From assembly GCA_021811865.1 (NCBI GenBank), contig JAKAQB010000001.1:62001-126000 (forward strand): 64,000 nt of DNA. Direction: 5' to 3'. Source of the stretch: Actinomycetes bacterium. Lineage in GTDB: Bacteria > Actinomycetota > Acidimicrobiia > Acidimicrobiales > Palsa-688. Shown in pieces: positions 17,195 to 24,495 of the stretch. The notes beneath the pieces are model-generated. The model was not told the origin of the DNA and did not search any database. It worked only from the letters and a program-made list of their open reading frames with translations. The position numbers were made by a program, and so were the translations under genes. Position 1 is the stretch's first letter. Each line of letters opens with the position of its first letter.

Positions 17195-18003
17195 GCCCGC
17201 CGATCGTCGGCGCCGATCGCCTGACGGCCGATCCGTGCCCTGTGGTGGTCGACACGCGTTGGTACCCAGACGGGCGGGATGCCCGGGTGGCCTATGAGGC
17301 CGGGCACGTGCCCGGTGCCGTGCACGTCCACCTGGACCGCTGGCTCGCCGGCCCTCCGGCCGAGGCCGGGGGCCGCCACCCCATGCCTGAGCCGGCGGTG
17401 TTCGCCCAGGGCATGAGCGCTGCCGGCGTCGGCGACGGTGCGCCGGTCGTCGCCTGCGACGACTCCGGCGGTGTTATCGCGGCCCGGCTCGTGTGGATGC
17501 TGCGGGCCCTGGGCGAGGACGCCGCCCTGCTCGACGGTTGGGACGGCATGCTCGAGCGGGGGTGGGTCGAGCCGCTCCCGGCGACGTTCACGCCCCGGTC
17601 CTGGCCCGCTGGGATGCTGGCCTCCGCCGACGACGTTGCCGCCCTCGGCATGGGGACGGTGCTGCTCGACGCCCGCAGCCGCGAACGCTACGAGGGGGCA
17701 CCCGACGAGCTGGATCCCCGACCCGGGCACATCCCCGGTGCCCGATCACTGCCTTGCCGGGAGAATCTCGACCGGACGGGTCGGCTGCTGCCCGAAGACG
17801 TCCTGCGCGCCCGGCTGGCCGCCGTTGGGGTGGTGCCGGGTGGTCCGGACGTGGTCTCGTCGTGCGGGTCAGGGGTGACCGCCTGTCACACGCTCCTCGT
17901 CCTCGAGCACCTGGGGTTCCCGCCCGGGCGGCTCTACCCCGGGTCCTGGTCGGAGTGGAGCCGCAGCGGCCGCCCGGCCGTGTTGGGCCCGTCGCCGCGC
18001 TGA
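17191..18003 (+). CDS. Two-domain rhodanese-type sulfurtransferase
   Basis: 270 residues in two rhodanese domains. The first has VVVDTRWYPDGRDARVAYEAGHVPGAVHV and an aspartate where the catalytic cysteine would be (ACDDSGGVIAARL), so it is structural. The second has LLDARSRERYEG, GHIPGARSLP and the active loop SCGSGVTAC; the first cysteine of CGSGVT is the persulfide carrier. The loop type fits thiosulfate or 3-mercaptopyruvate sulfurtransferase. GTG 17191 overlaps the preceding stop by four bases. Its position after a WhiB gene and a thiol-dependent enzyme suggests sulfur or redox metabolism. Confidence 0.92.
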   Translation: MSPPIVGADRLTADPCPVVVDTRWYPDGRDARVAYEAGHVPGAVHVHLDRWLAGPPAEAGGRHPMPEPAVFAQGMSAAGVGDGAPVVACDDSGGVIAARLVWMLRALGEDAALLDGWDGMLERGWVEPLPATFTPRSWPAGMLASADDVAALGMGTVLLDARSRERYEGAPDELDPRPGHIPGARSLPCRENLDRTGRLLPEDVLRARLAAVGVVPGGPDVVSSCGSGVTACHTLLVLEHLGFPPGRLYPGSWSEWSRSGRPAVLGPSPR

Positions 18004-18006
18004 GCG

Positions 18007-18143
18007 TGGTCCGCCAGGCAGGCGGCGCAGCGTCCCGGGATGGCGAAGTGGATGGGATTGACCTCGAAGCCATGCTCGGCGAGCGCCGACGCCGACAGCT
18101 CCCGGAAGACGGAGCGGGGCGCCCTTGCCGCATCCCCGGGTTG
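18007..18143 (-). pseudogene. Remnant of a Fur-family regulator C-terminus
   Basis: Reading leftward in the same frame as the S53 peptidase, just past its stop codon, the translation contains ALAEHGFEVNPIHFAIPGRC followed by AACLADH. This matches the end of Fur/PerR-type regulators, where a histidine-bearing strand precedes a CxxC zinc site. No start codon or DNA-binding domain remains, and the frame then runs into sequence antisense to the rhodanese gene. It is best read as the decayed tail of a deleted gene. The match is by eye over about 35 residues. Confidence 0.5.
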
Positions 18144-20960
18144 TCAGCCGACCGCGATCCCCTCGATGGTGACGGGGGCGCCCGAACTGGTCACGGTGAT
18201 CGTGACGTCTGCCCTGCGGAGGTTGAAGGGAGCAAGGTTGATCACGAGGCGGCCGATGGTCGCCTTGCGGGCGGTGCTGGCCGTGCCGAGGCGGAGACCA
18301 CCCATCCAGATCGAGACCGTGCCGCACCGGGCGCAACCCTGTACCACCAGCGCTATCCGGCTGGCGATGGCCTCCGGCAGCTGCAGTTGCGCTCCGGTGC
18401 GCGTGGTGGTCAACGCCCGCCCCAGGTAGTAGGCGGTAGTGGCGCGGGTGGTCCAGCCAGGTCCGATGGGCCGGAGCGCGGAGGCGCCGAGCGGGACGAT
18501 CGTGCAGCGGTCCGGCGCCCACGCCGAGGTGACGCCCGCCGCCGAGCGGGCCCTGACGCCGAAGCAGTACTCCGTCCCCGGCGCAGCAGCCAGGGTCTCG
18601 GCCGTCGCTGCCGTCGCCTGCCAGGCCGCCGGGTACTGGTAGGGGGAGAAGTACCGGCTGTTCCACGCGGCGCTGCGGTAGCGCACGTCGTAGCTGGCCA
18701 CCAGGCCGCCCGCGACCGTGGCGCCGTAGCGGACGGTGGTGGTCGGAGAGACGTCCTCGGCGAGGGTCGGGCTGGTGATCGTGACCCGGGGTGGGGCACC
18801 GAAGGTGAAACGATCGGCGGCGGTTGCCGGGCTCTCCGCCAGGTTCTCGACCACCACCCGCAGGTCGACGGTCCCCGCCGTGCCGGCGGGGAGGGCGGCG
18901 GTGCAGGTGGTCGTCGTGGGACACGACGCCGGGACGGTCGTGCTTCCAGCGAGGACCTCGTCAGCGCCAGCGACGGGCAGGAACCCGGTCCCGGTCAACG
19001 TCACCGTGGTCGTCCCGACGCTCGCGCCCTGCGCCGGCGTCACAGCGGTGACCGACACATCCGGGCGGGCCGTCGCCGCCGACCAGCACATGAGAGCCGC
19101 CAAGCCGGGATAGAAGCTGCTCGGCTGGCGCGACGGTGTCAGCCCGCCGAGCACCGGGGTGCCGAGCCCGGAGGCCTCGTCGAAGCCGGGTCCGGCTCGG
19201 TACAGCCCGCCGCTGTAGGCGGACGGTGTGTAGTCGTTGGTGCCGCTCGTGACGTCGTAGAGCGCCTGGTAGGACGGCGGCGAGCCGTAGATGAGGCCGG
19301 CGTTGGCGGCCACCGTCGCGTACAGGCTCGTCGCCATGACACCGGGCGTCCCCGACGACCAGGCGCGGCAGAACGGCGACGCGTCGATCAGAGCGGCCGC
19401 CGCCGCCCACAGCGGGGCGGCGGCGCTGGTGCCGCCAACCCCGCCACTCCACGATCCCTGGAAGTACACGACGTAACCCGTGAGCGGGTCGGCGTTCGCT
19501 GCGACGTCGGGCACCTCGCGAGCCGGGCCGCTGCCGGACCCGCAGGTCGTCGAACCGGTGTTCTGGATGCCGGGGATGGCTGTCTGGTCCTGGTAGGTGG
19601 GCATGCACCAGCGGACCGACACGCCGCCTCCGCCGGCCCCGTTGGCCGACGATGAGTCGTTCCAGACGGTCTCGGCACCCGAGCCGATGGAGGTGCCTCC
19701 GACCGAGACGACGTAGGGCTGGCTGCCGGGATCGTCGACAGCGAGGGCAGACGCCTGGGACCCTCCCAACTCGCCGTAGCAGTCGGTGGAACCGTCGTCG
19801 CCAGCGGCGGCGAGGACGGTCTGGCCCTGGGCGGCGGCCTCCTGGAAGAGGGCCTGCTCCGACTGGGCGAAGGCGGCGTCCTCGCCCTGCTCGCACTGGC
19901 CCCACGACGTGGAGATCACCTGATCGGCGTCACCGTTGATCATCGCCTTGAACACGTCGTAGGTGGCGGTGTTGCTCGCCGACGCCGGCCCCTGGTAGAC
20001 GTCGATGGTGGCGTCGGGTGCCAGGCCCATCACGTCCTCGATGTCGAGGGCCGCCTCGCCCTGGCCGGCGCCGCTGCCCGACCCGCCGTCGACCGGCAGG
20101 TAGTTCACGGTGGTGGACAGCCCGTAGCACGAGGCGTAGGCGGTGATGTCGCTGTGCAGGTTGGGCTCGAACTCGGCGAGGCCCACCCGCACGCCCTGCC
20201 CGAGGTCGCCGAGACCGTAGAGGGTGGTCATGCCGTAGTGCGACGCGAGTTGGTTCGCCGTGTAGCTGCCCGAGTCCGTCGCCGCGGTGGAGGCGGCCGA
20301 GCACGGCTTGGGGCCGGCGGCCGATGCGCTGGCCGGAGCGGCGTGGCGCTCCGTGGACGGCGCCACCGCCCGCTGCAGCAAGCTGTGGGAGCGGGAGATG
20401 TCGTCGAGGCCGATCACGGCCTGCACGGCGGGAGCGAGTGACGCCGGGAGCGCCGGCGCCGCCGTGTTGGCGAACACCCGACCGGTCGGCAGCCGGTAGC
20501 TCTCGAGGGTGACCCGGAAGGCCCGGGCGATGTCACCGGCAGGCCCGTGTGCCTGGATGTCGAGGCGGTCGGGGGAGAGGCGCACGCTGGTCAACCCGGC
20601 CCGGCGGAGGAAGTCTTCGACGGCGACGACCGCCGAAGGGCTGGCGCCAAACCGGGCCCCGAAGGCGGCCGGCCGCAGGTAGTGGTGGAAGTCAGGTGAG
20701 GAGCGGTTCGCAAGGCCCGCCAGGAACGCCGAGAGGGTGCCCGGCGCCCGGACCTTCAAGGTGACGTCGACCGTCAGGGGCGTGCTGGCGGGCAGGGGCC
20801 CGGCGGAGGTCGCGGCGGAGGGGAGCGCGGGTGCGCCTTCGCCTGCCAGGCGGACCATCCCGCCCGTGGAGTTGGTGGCCGCGGCTGGAGCCGCCAGTCC
20901 CATGACGGCGAGCACCGTCGCCACGGCCGTCGCCTTCCAAGTTGTCCGTCTTCGCCGCAT
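18144..20960 (-). CDS. Secreted S53 (sedolisin/kumamolisin-like) peptidase with IPT domain
   Basis: 938 residues. ATG 20960 follows GGGAGGGG. An arginine-rich signal peptide ends near residue 28 (AAPAAA). The pro-kumamolisin activation domain spans about 60-195 (FHHYLRPAAFGARFGAS). The catalytic domain has Glu302 and Asp306 (GEAALDIED), an oxyanion Asp near 388 and Ser512 (GGTSAAAP), the Ser-Glu-Asp set of sedolisins. An IPT/TIG-like domain begins near 630 (VTPAQGASVGTTTVTLTGTG), followed by a fibronectin-like region and a beta-rich tail. Sedolisins work in acid, so an acidic habitat is possible. It lies 34 bp after the GGDEF gene. Confidence 0.92.
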   Translation of the reverse strand: MRRRRTTWKATAVATVLAVMGLAAPAAATNSTGGMVRLAGEGAPALPSAATSAGPLPASTPLTVDVTLKVRAPGTLSAFLAGLANRSSPDFHHYLRPAAFGARFGASPSAVVAVEDFLRRAGLTSVRLSPDRLDIQAHGPAGDIARAFRVTLESYRLPTGRVFANTAAPALPASLAPAVQAVIGLDDISRSHSLLQRAVAPSTERHAAPASASAAGPKPCSAASTAATDSGSYTANQLASHYGMTTLYGLGDLGQGVRVGLAEFEPNLHSDITAYASCYGLSTTVNYLPVDGGSGSGAGQGEAALDIEDVMGLAPDATIDVYQGPASASNTATYDVFKAMINGDADQVISTSWGQCEQGEDAAFAQSEQALFQEAAAQGQTVLAAAGDDGSTDCYGELGGSQASALAVDDPGSQPYVVSVGGTSIGSGAETVWNDSSSANGAGGGGVSVRWCMPTYQDQTAIPGIQNTGSTTCGSGSGPAREVPDVAANADPLTGYVVYFQGSWSGGVGGTSAAAPLWAAAAALIDASPFCRAWSSGTPGVMATSLYATVAANAGLIYGSPPSYQALYDVTSGTNDYTPSAYSGGLYRAGPGFDEASGLGTPVLGGLTPSRQPSSFYPGLAALMCWSAATARPDVSVTAVTPAQGASVGTTTVTLTGTGFLPVAGADEVLAGSTTVPASCPTTTTCTAALPAGTAGTVDLRVVVENLAESPATAADRFTFGAPPRVTITSPTLAEDVSPTTTVRYGATVAGGLVASYDVRYRSAAWNSRYFSPYQYPAAWQATAATAETLAAAPGTEYCFGVRARSAAGVTSAWAPDRCTIVPLGASALRPIGPGWTTRATTAYYLGRALTTTRTGAQLQLPEAIASRIALVVQGCARCGTVSIWMGGLRLGTASTARKATIGRLVINLAPFNLRRADVTITVTSSGAPVTIEGIAVG

Positions 20961-20994
20961 GCAGCCCCTCCCGGGGAAAGGCTAGTGGGGCCGC

Positions 20995-21942
20995 TCAGGC
21001 CGTTCGTGCCAACCGCATCGCTGCCTCGGCCTGCCGGAGCAGCCCGTCGAGGTCCTCGGGCGCGTCGTGATGCCACCGGGCGACGCCGGCCGTCATGGAC
21101 AGCCGCCGGCCGGGCTGCTCGGCGTTGGCCGCGTCGACCGCCTCTTGTAGCCGCGCCACCGCACTGCGGTCCTCGCCGCCGAAGTCGGCCAGGAGAGCGG
21201 CGAACTCGCCACCGCCCAGGCGGGCCACCACGTCTGCCTCCCAGTAGGCCGCCGACATGACCCGGGCGGCGCGGGCCAGCATCCGATTCCCGGCCTCGCG
21301 GCCGTCGAGGTCGTTCACCGCCTTTCGCCCGACGACGTCGGCGAACACGACGACGGCGTCGGCGCCCCTCCGCTCGCAAAAGGCCAGCGCCTTGTCGGCG
21401 AGCAGTCGGAAGCCCCGGCGATCGAGCAGACCCGTGTGGTCGTCGTCGACGGCTGGCCGGGTCGACTCCATCTCCCGCTCCACCATGCACGCCAGATCGT
21501 GGAGGGCCACCTCGTCCCCGGGCTGCAGGTACCTGGCCGTGGAGTCGAGGATGCAGAGCGAGCCCACCGCCGACCCGTCGGGCGCCTTGACGGGGTAGCC
21601 GGCGTAGAAGCGCACTCCGGGTTCGCCGGTCACGAGCGGGTTGGTGGTGAAGCGTGGGTCCTGCTGGGCGTCGTGCACCTCCAAGACCCCTGTCCCGAGG
21701 ATGGTGTGGGCGCAGAAGGCGTCCTCCCGGCGGATCTCCCGCGGCTCGATGCCGGCAACCGACTTGAAGCACTGCCGGTCGGCGTCCACCAGGGTGATCG
21801 CTGCGGCGGTCGCCCCAAAGAGCCGCCTGGCCAACCTGGTCACCCGGTCGAAGCGCTCCTCGGGTTCGGTGTCGAGCAAGCCGAGCCGCCGGAGGGACCG
21901 GAGCCGGACTGCCTCGTCGTCGGGGATCGGAGGGACGAGCAT
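20995..21942 (-). CDS. GAF-GGDEF protein with a degenerate GGDEF signature
   Basis: 315 residues. A GAF domain (about 10-160) shows RLARRLFGATAAAITLVDAD, IEPREIRREDAFCAHTI and VGSLCILDS, as in cytoplasmic sensor cyclases. A GGDEF-fold domain follows (about 175-310) with the half-motif FADVVGRKAVNDLDG and the signature RLGGGEFAALLADF. The canonical GG[DE]EF is GGGEF here, losing the acidic residue that coordinates metal, so diguanylate cyclase activity is doubtful; a c-di-GMP or GTP-binding regulatory role is possible. ATG 21942 has GGGAG upstream. A longer frame exists but has no homology signal. Confidence 0.85.
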   Translation of the reverse strand: MLVPPIPDDEAVRLRSLRRLGLLDTEPEERFDRVTRLARRLFGATAAAITLVDADRQCFKSVAGIEPREIRREDAFCAHTILGTGVLEVHDAQQDPRFTTNPLVTGEPGVRFYAGYPVKAPDGSAVGSLCILDSTARYLQPGDEVALHDLACMVEREMESTRPAVDDDHTGLLDRRGFRLLADKALAFCERRGADAVVVFADVVGRKAVNDLDGREAGNRMLARAARVMSAAYWEADVVARLGGGEFAALLADFGGEDRSAVARLQEAVDAANAEQPGRRLSMTAGVARWHHDAPEDLDGLLRQAEAAMRLARTA

Positions 21943-22024
21943 GGGCACTCCCGGCGGTCGGCGGACAGGGATCCCTTCCCTATCGGCCGGTCCCCGGGGG
22001 AAGTGGAGTGCTGCTTGCCGGGCG

Positions 22025-22030
22025 TAGCGT
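22025..22030 (+). promoter_or_regulatory. -10 element of leaderless promoter for the DUF445 gene
   Basis: TAGCGT ends six bases before GTG 22037. The surrounding sequence is nearly identical to the promoter at 822-834. Confidence 0.5.
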
Positions 22031-22036
22031 GGCGTG

Positions 22037-23284
22037 GTGCCACCCGACCCGTCCGTGTCCGGCCTGCGGCGGATGAAGGCCACGGCGACCGCCTTCCTCG
22101 CCGTCGCGGCGGCGGTCTACACCGCTACCACGGTCTGGCTTCCCAGCTCGGAGTTGCGCGGCTTCCTCCAGGCGGGGTCCGAGGCGGCCATGGTCGGTGG
22201 CCTGGCGGACTGGTTCGCCGTGACTGCGCTGTTCCGTCGGCCCCTCGGCTTACCCATCCCCCACACCGCTCTCGTGCCCAGGAAGAAAGACGAGCTCGCC
22301 ACCAAGCTGGGCGAGTTCGTCACCGGGTACTTCCTCACGCCCGAGGCGCTCGAACAGCAGGTCGTGGAGACCGGCCTCGTGGCTCGTGTCGGGGCGTGGC
22401 TGGCGGACCCGGAGCGGGCGGAGCACCTGGCCGGCGACGTCTCCTCCGCCATCGCCGCTGCCATCGGCGCGGCGGACACCGCAGCGGTGGAGGACTACGT
22501 GCTCGAGTTGCTCCGGCGGGACCACGCCCGCCGGTCCTACGCCCCGGTGCTCGGCCGGCTGCTGGCCCGGGCCGTGGACGGCGGGGCCCAGCGCCCACTC
22601 GTCGACCTCCTGGCGCAGCGGGTGCGGGAGTACCTCGCCGCCCACCAGGAGGCGCTCCACCCGACGGTCAGGCGGTTCATCGAGGAGCGGCACTGGGTCG
22701 CCGCCCTGGTGACGACCGACCGGCTCGTCAGCCGCGTGTTCCGCGACACCATCGTCGAGTTGGAGCGGATCGAGCACCAGCCCGACCATCCGGTCCGTGT
22801 CGCCCTCGAGGATCTGCTGCGCCGGCTGGCCTTCGACCTGCGCCACGACCCCGACGCTGCCGCCCGCGTGGATGGCCTCGTCGGTCGGCTCCTCGACGAC
22901 CCGCAGGCGGAGGCCGGCCTGCGGGAGGCGATCGGCGACGCCGTGGAGTCGGTGCGAGTCTCGCTCGGGGATCCCGGCAGCTCGCTCACGGCCCGCATCG
23001 GCGGGATGATCGCCCATGTGGGCGAGCGGGCGGCGACCGAGCCGAAGTTCCACGACGAGGTGGAGGGGTGGCTGCGAGGCGTGCTGGGCTGGACCGTCGG
23101 GCGCTACGGCAACGAGCTGACAGCCCTCATCCGGCGCCAGGTGGAGGGCTGGCCGGCGGTGGCCGCCTCCCGGCGGATCGAGCTCGCCGTCGGCCGTGAC
23201 CTGCAGTACATCCGCCTCAACGGGACCGTGGTGGGCGCGCTCGCCGGGCTCGCCATCCACGCCGTGGGGCTGGCCCTCCCATAG
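22037..23284 (+). CDS. DUF445-family membrane-associated protein
   Basis: 415 residues. An N-terminal hydrophobic helix (ATAFLAVAAAVYTATTVWL) is followed by the DUF445 hallmark AMVGGLADWFAVTALFRRPLGLPIPHT and IPxKKDELATKLGEFV-like sequence. A long amphipathic helical region and a C-terminal hydrophobic segment (VVGALAGLAIHAVGLAL) complete the family layout. DUF445 proteins are widespread membrane proteins of unknown function. It is divergent from the GGDEF gene and its end abuts the convergent M20 peptidase gene with one base between stops. Confidence 0.9.
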   Translation: MPPDPSVSGLRRMKATATAFLAVAAAVYTATTVWLPSSELRGFLQAGSEAAMVGGLADWFAVTALFRRPLGLPIPHTALVPRKKDELATKLGEFVTGYFLTPEALEQQVVETGLVARVGAWLADPERAEHLAGDVSSAIAAAIGAADTAAVEDYVLELLRRDHARRSYAPVLGRLLARAVDGGAQRPLVDLLAQRVREYLAAHQEALHPTVRRFIEERHWVAALVTTDRLVSRVFRDTIVELERIEHQPDHPVRVALEDLLRRLAFDLRHDPDAAARVDGLVGRLLDDPQAEAGLREAIGDAVESVRVSLGDPGSSLTARIGGMIAHVGERAATEPKFHDEVEGWLRGVLGWTVGRYGNELTALIRRQVEGWPAVAASRRIELAVGRDLQYIRLNGTVVGALAGLAIHAVGLALP

Positions 23285-23285
23285 C

Positions 23286-24467
23286 TCAGGGGGCGAGAGC
23301 CATGGCGGCGTGGAGGGCGACGCCGGTGACCATGGCCTGCTCGTCCACCATCATGCGGTTGGAGTGGTTGGGCGCCGGATGCGGGTCGTCGGCGCGCGCC
23401 ACACCCAGGAAGGCCATCGACCCCGGAACCTCGCGCAGCACGTAGGACCAGTCCTCGGCACCCATCACCGGTGTCGGCATCGACACCACCCGGTCCGGGC
23501 CGAGAAGGGACGCTGCGGTGGCGATCGTGCGGGCGGCTGCCTTCTCGTCGTTGACAGTGACCGGGTAGCCGTTGTCAGCCAACTCGACCTCGGCCGCGCA
23601 GCGGTGGGCTGTCGCGATGTGGGTGGCCACCTCCCGCAGCCCGGCGACGACGAGGTCGCGGCTGGCGTCCGACACCGCCCGGATGGTTCCGTCGCAGAGG
23701 GCGACCTCGGGGATCACGTTGAACGCCGTCCCCGTCTGGATGCGCGTCACCGTGAGGACCGCCGGGTCGAAGGCGGGCACCCGTCGGGTCACCATCGCCT
23801 GGAGGGCCGTCACGATCTCGCAGGCGACCGGGACCGGGTCGACGGCGTCATGCGGCATGGAAGCGTGCCCGCCCTGGCCTGTCACGGTGATGCGGAACTC
23901 GTCGGCAGAGGCCATGAGCGTGCCACCCCGGGTCGCCACGAGCCCGGACGGCAGGTTGGCGATGCTGTGGATCGCGAAGGCGCGGTCGACGGTGCCGTGG
24001 CGGTCGAGCAGCCCCTCGTCGAGCATCACCCGGGCGCCTCCGTGGCCCTCCTCGCCCGGCTGGAACATGAACACGACGCGCCCCTGCAGCCGTCCCCGCC
24101 GGGCGCAGAGGATGCGGGCGGCGCCGACGAGCATGGCGACGTGGGTGTCGTGGCCGCAGGCGTGCATCCTCCCGTCGATGCTCGACGCGAACGGCAGGCC
24201 GGTGTCCTCCGGCATCTCGAGAGCGTCCATGTCGCCTCGGAGCAGCGTGGTCGGCCCCGGCTCGTCGCCGTCGAGCACGGCGACGACCGAGCTCAGGCTC
24301 CGGCCGGTCTCGATGCTGAGACCGAGGCCGTCGAGCGCCTCGAGGATCGTCGCCTGCGTCGCAGGCAGCTCGTTGCCGGTCTCGGGGTGAGCATGGATCC
24401 GCCTGCGGAGGGTTACCGTGTCATCGAACAGGCGGCTGGCTTCTTCGAGGAGGGTGGAGTCGGTCAC
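23286..24467 (-). CDS. M20-family amidohydrolase (N-acyl-amino-acid/hippurate hydrolase type)
   Basis: 393 residues. Metal-binding and catalytic motifs are LLRGDMDALEMPEDTGLPF, HACGHDTHVAMLVGAA, FMFQPGEEGHGGA with the catalytic glutamate, and a distal histidine near the C-terminus (PAPNHSNRMMVDE). The lid domain lies at about 180-290. This is the M20D group that removes acyl groups from amino acids. GTG 24467 is preceded by TATTCT and no ribosome binding site. It is divergent from the MurF-Alr gene, with 28 bp between start codons. A role in recycling N-acyl amino acids is possible; the substrate is not shown. Confidence 0.9.
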   Translation of the reverse strand: MTDSTLLEEASRLFDDTVTLRRRIHAHPETGNELPATQATILEALDGLGLSIETGRSLSSVVAVLDGDEPGPTTLLRGDMDALEMPEDTGLPFASSIDGRMHACGHDTHVAMLVGAARILCARRGRLQGRVVFMFQPGEEGHGGARVMLDEGLLDRHGTVDRAFAIHSIANLPSGLVATRGGTLMASADEFRITVTGQGGHASMPHDAVDPVPVACEIVTALQAMVTRRVPAFDPAVLTVTRIQTGTAFNVIPEVALCDGTIRAVSDASRDLVVAGLREVATHIATAHRCAAEVELADNGYPVTVNDEKAAARTIATAASLLGPDRVVSMPTPVMGAEDWSYVLREVPGSMAFLGVARADDPHPAPNHSNRMMVDEQAMVTGVALHAAMALAP

Positions 24468-24473
24468 GGGAGG

Positions 24474-24487
24474 AGAATAGTTACGAT
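24474..24487. promoter_or_regulatory. Back-to-back leaderless promoters (M20 and murF-alr)
   Basis: On the minus strand TATTCT (24479-24474) ends six bases before GTG 24467. On the plus strand TACGAT (24482-24487) ends eight bases before GTG 24496. With only 28 bp between the two start codons, the polymerases must compete for overlapping sites. Confidence 0.55.
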
Positions 24488-24495
24488 CCCGGGTT

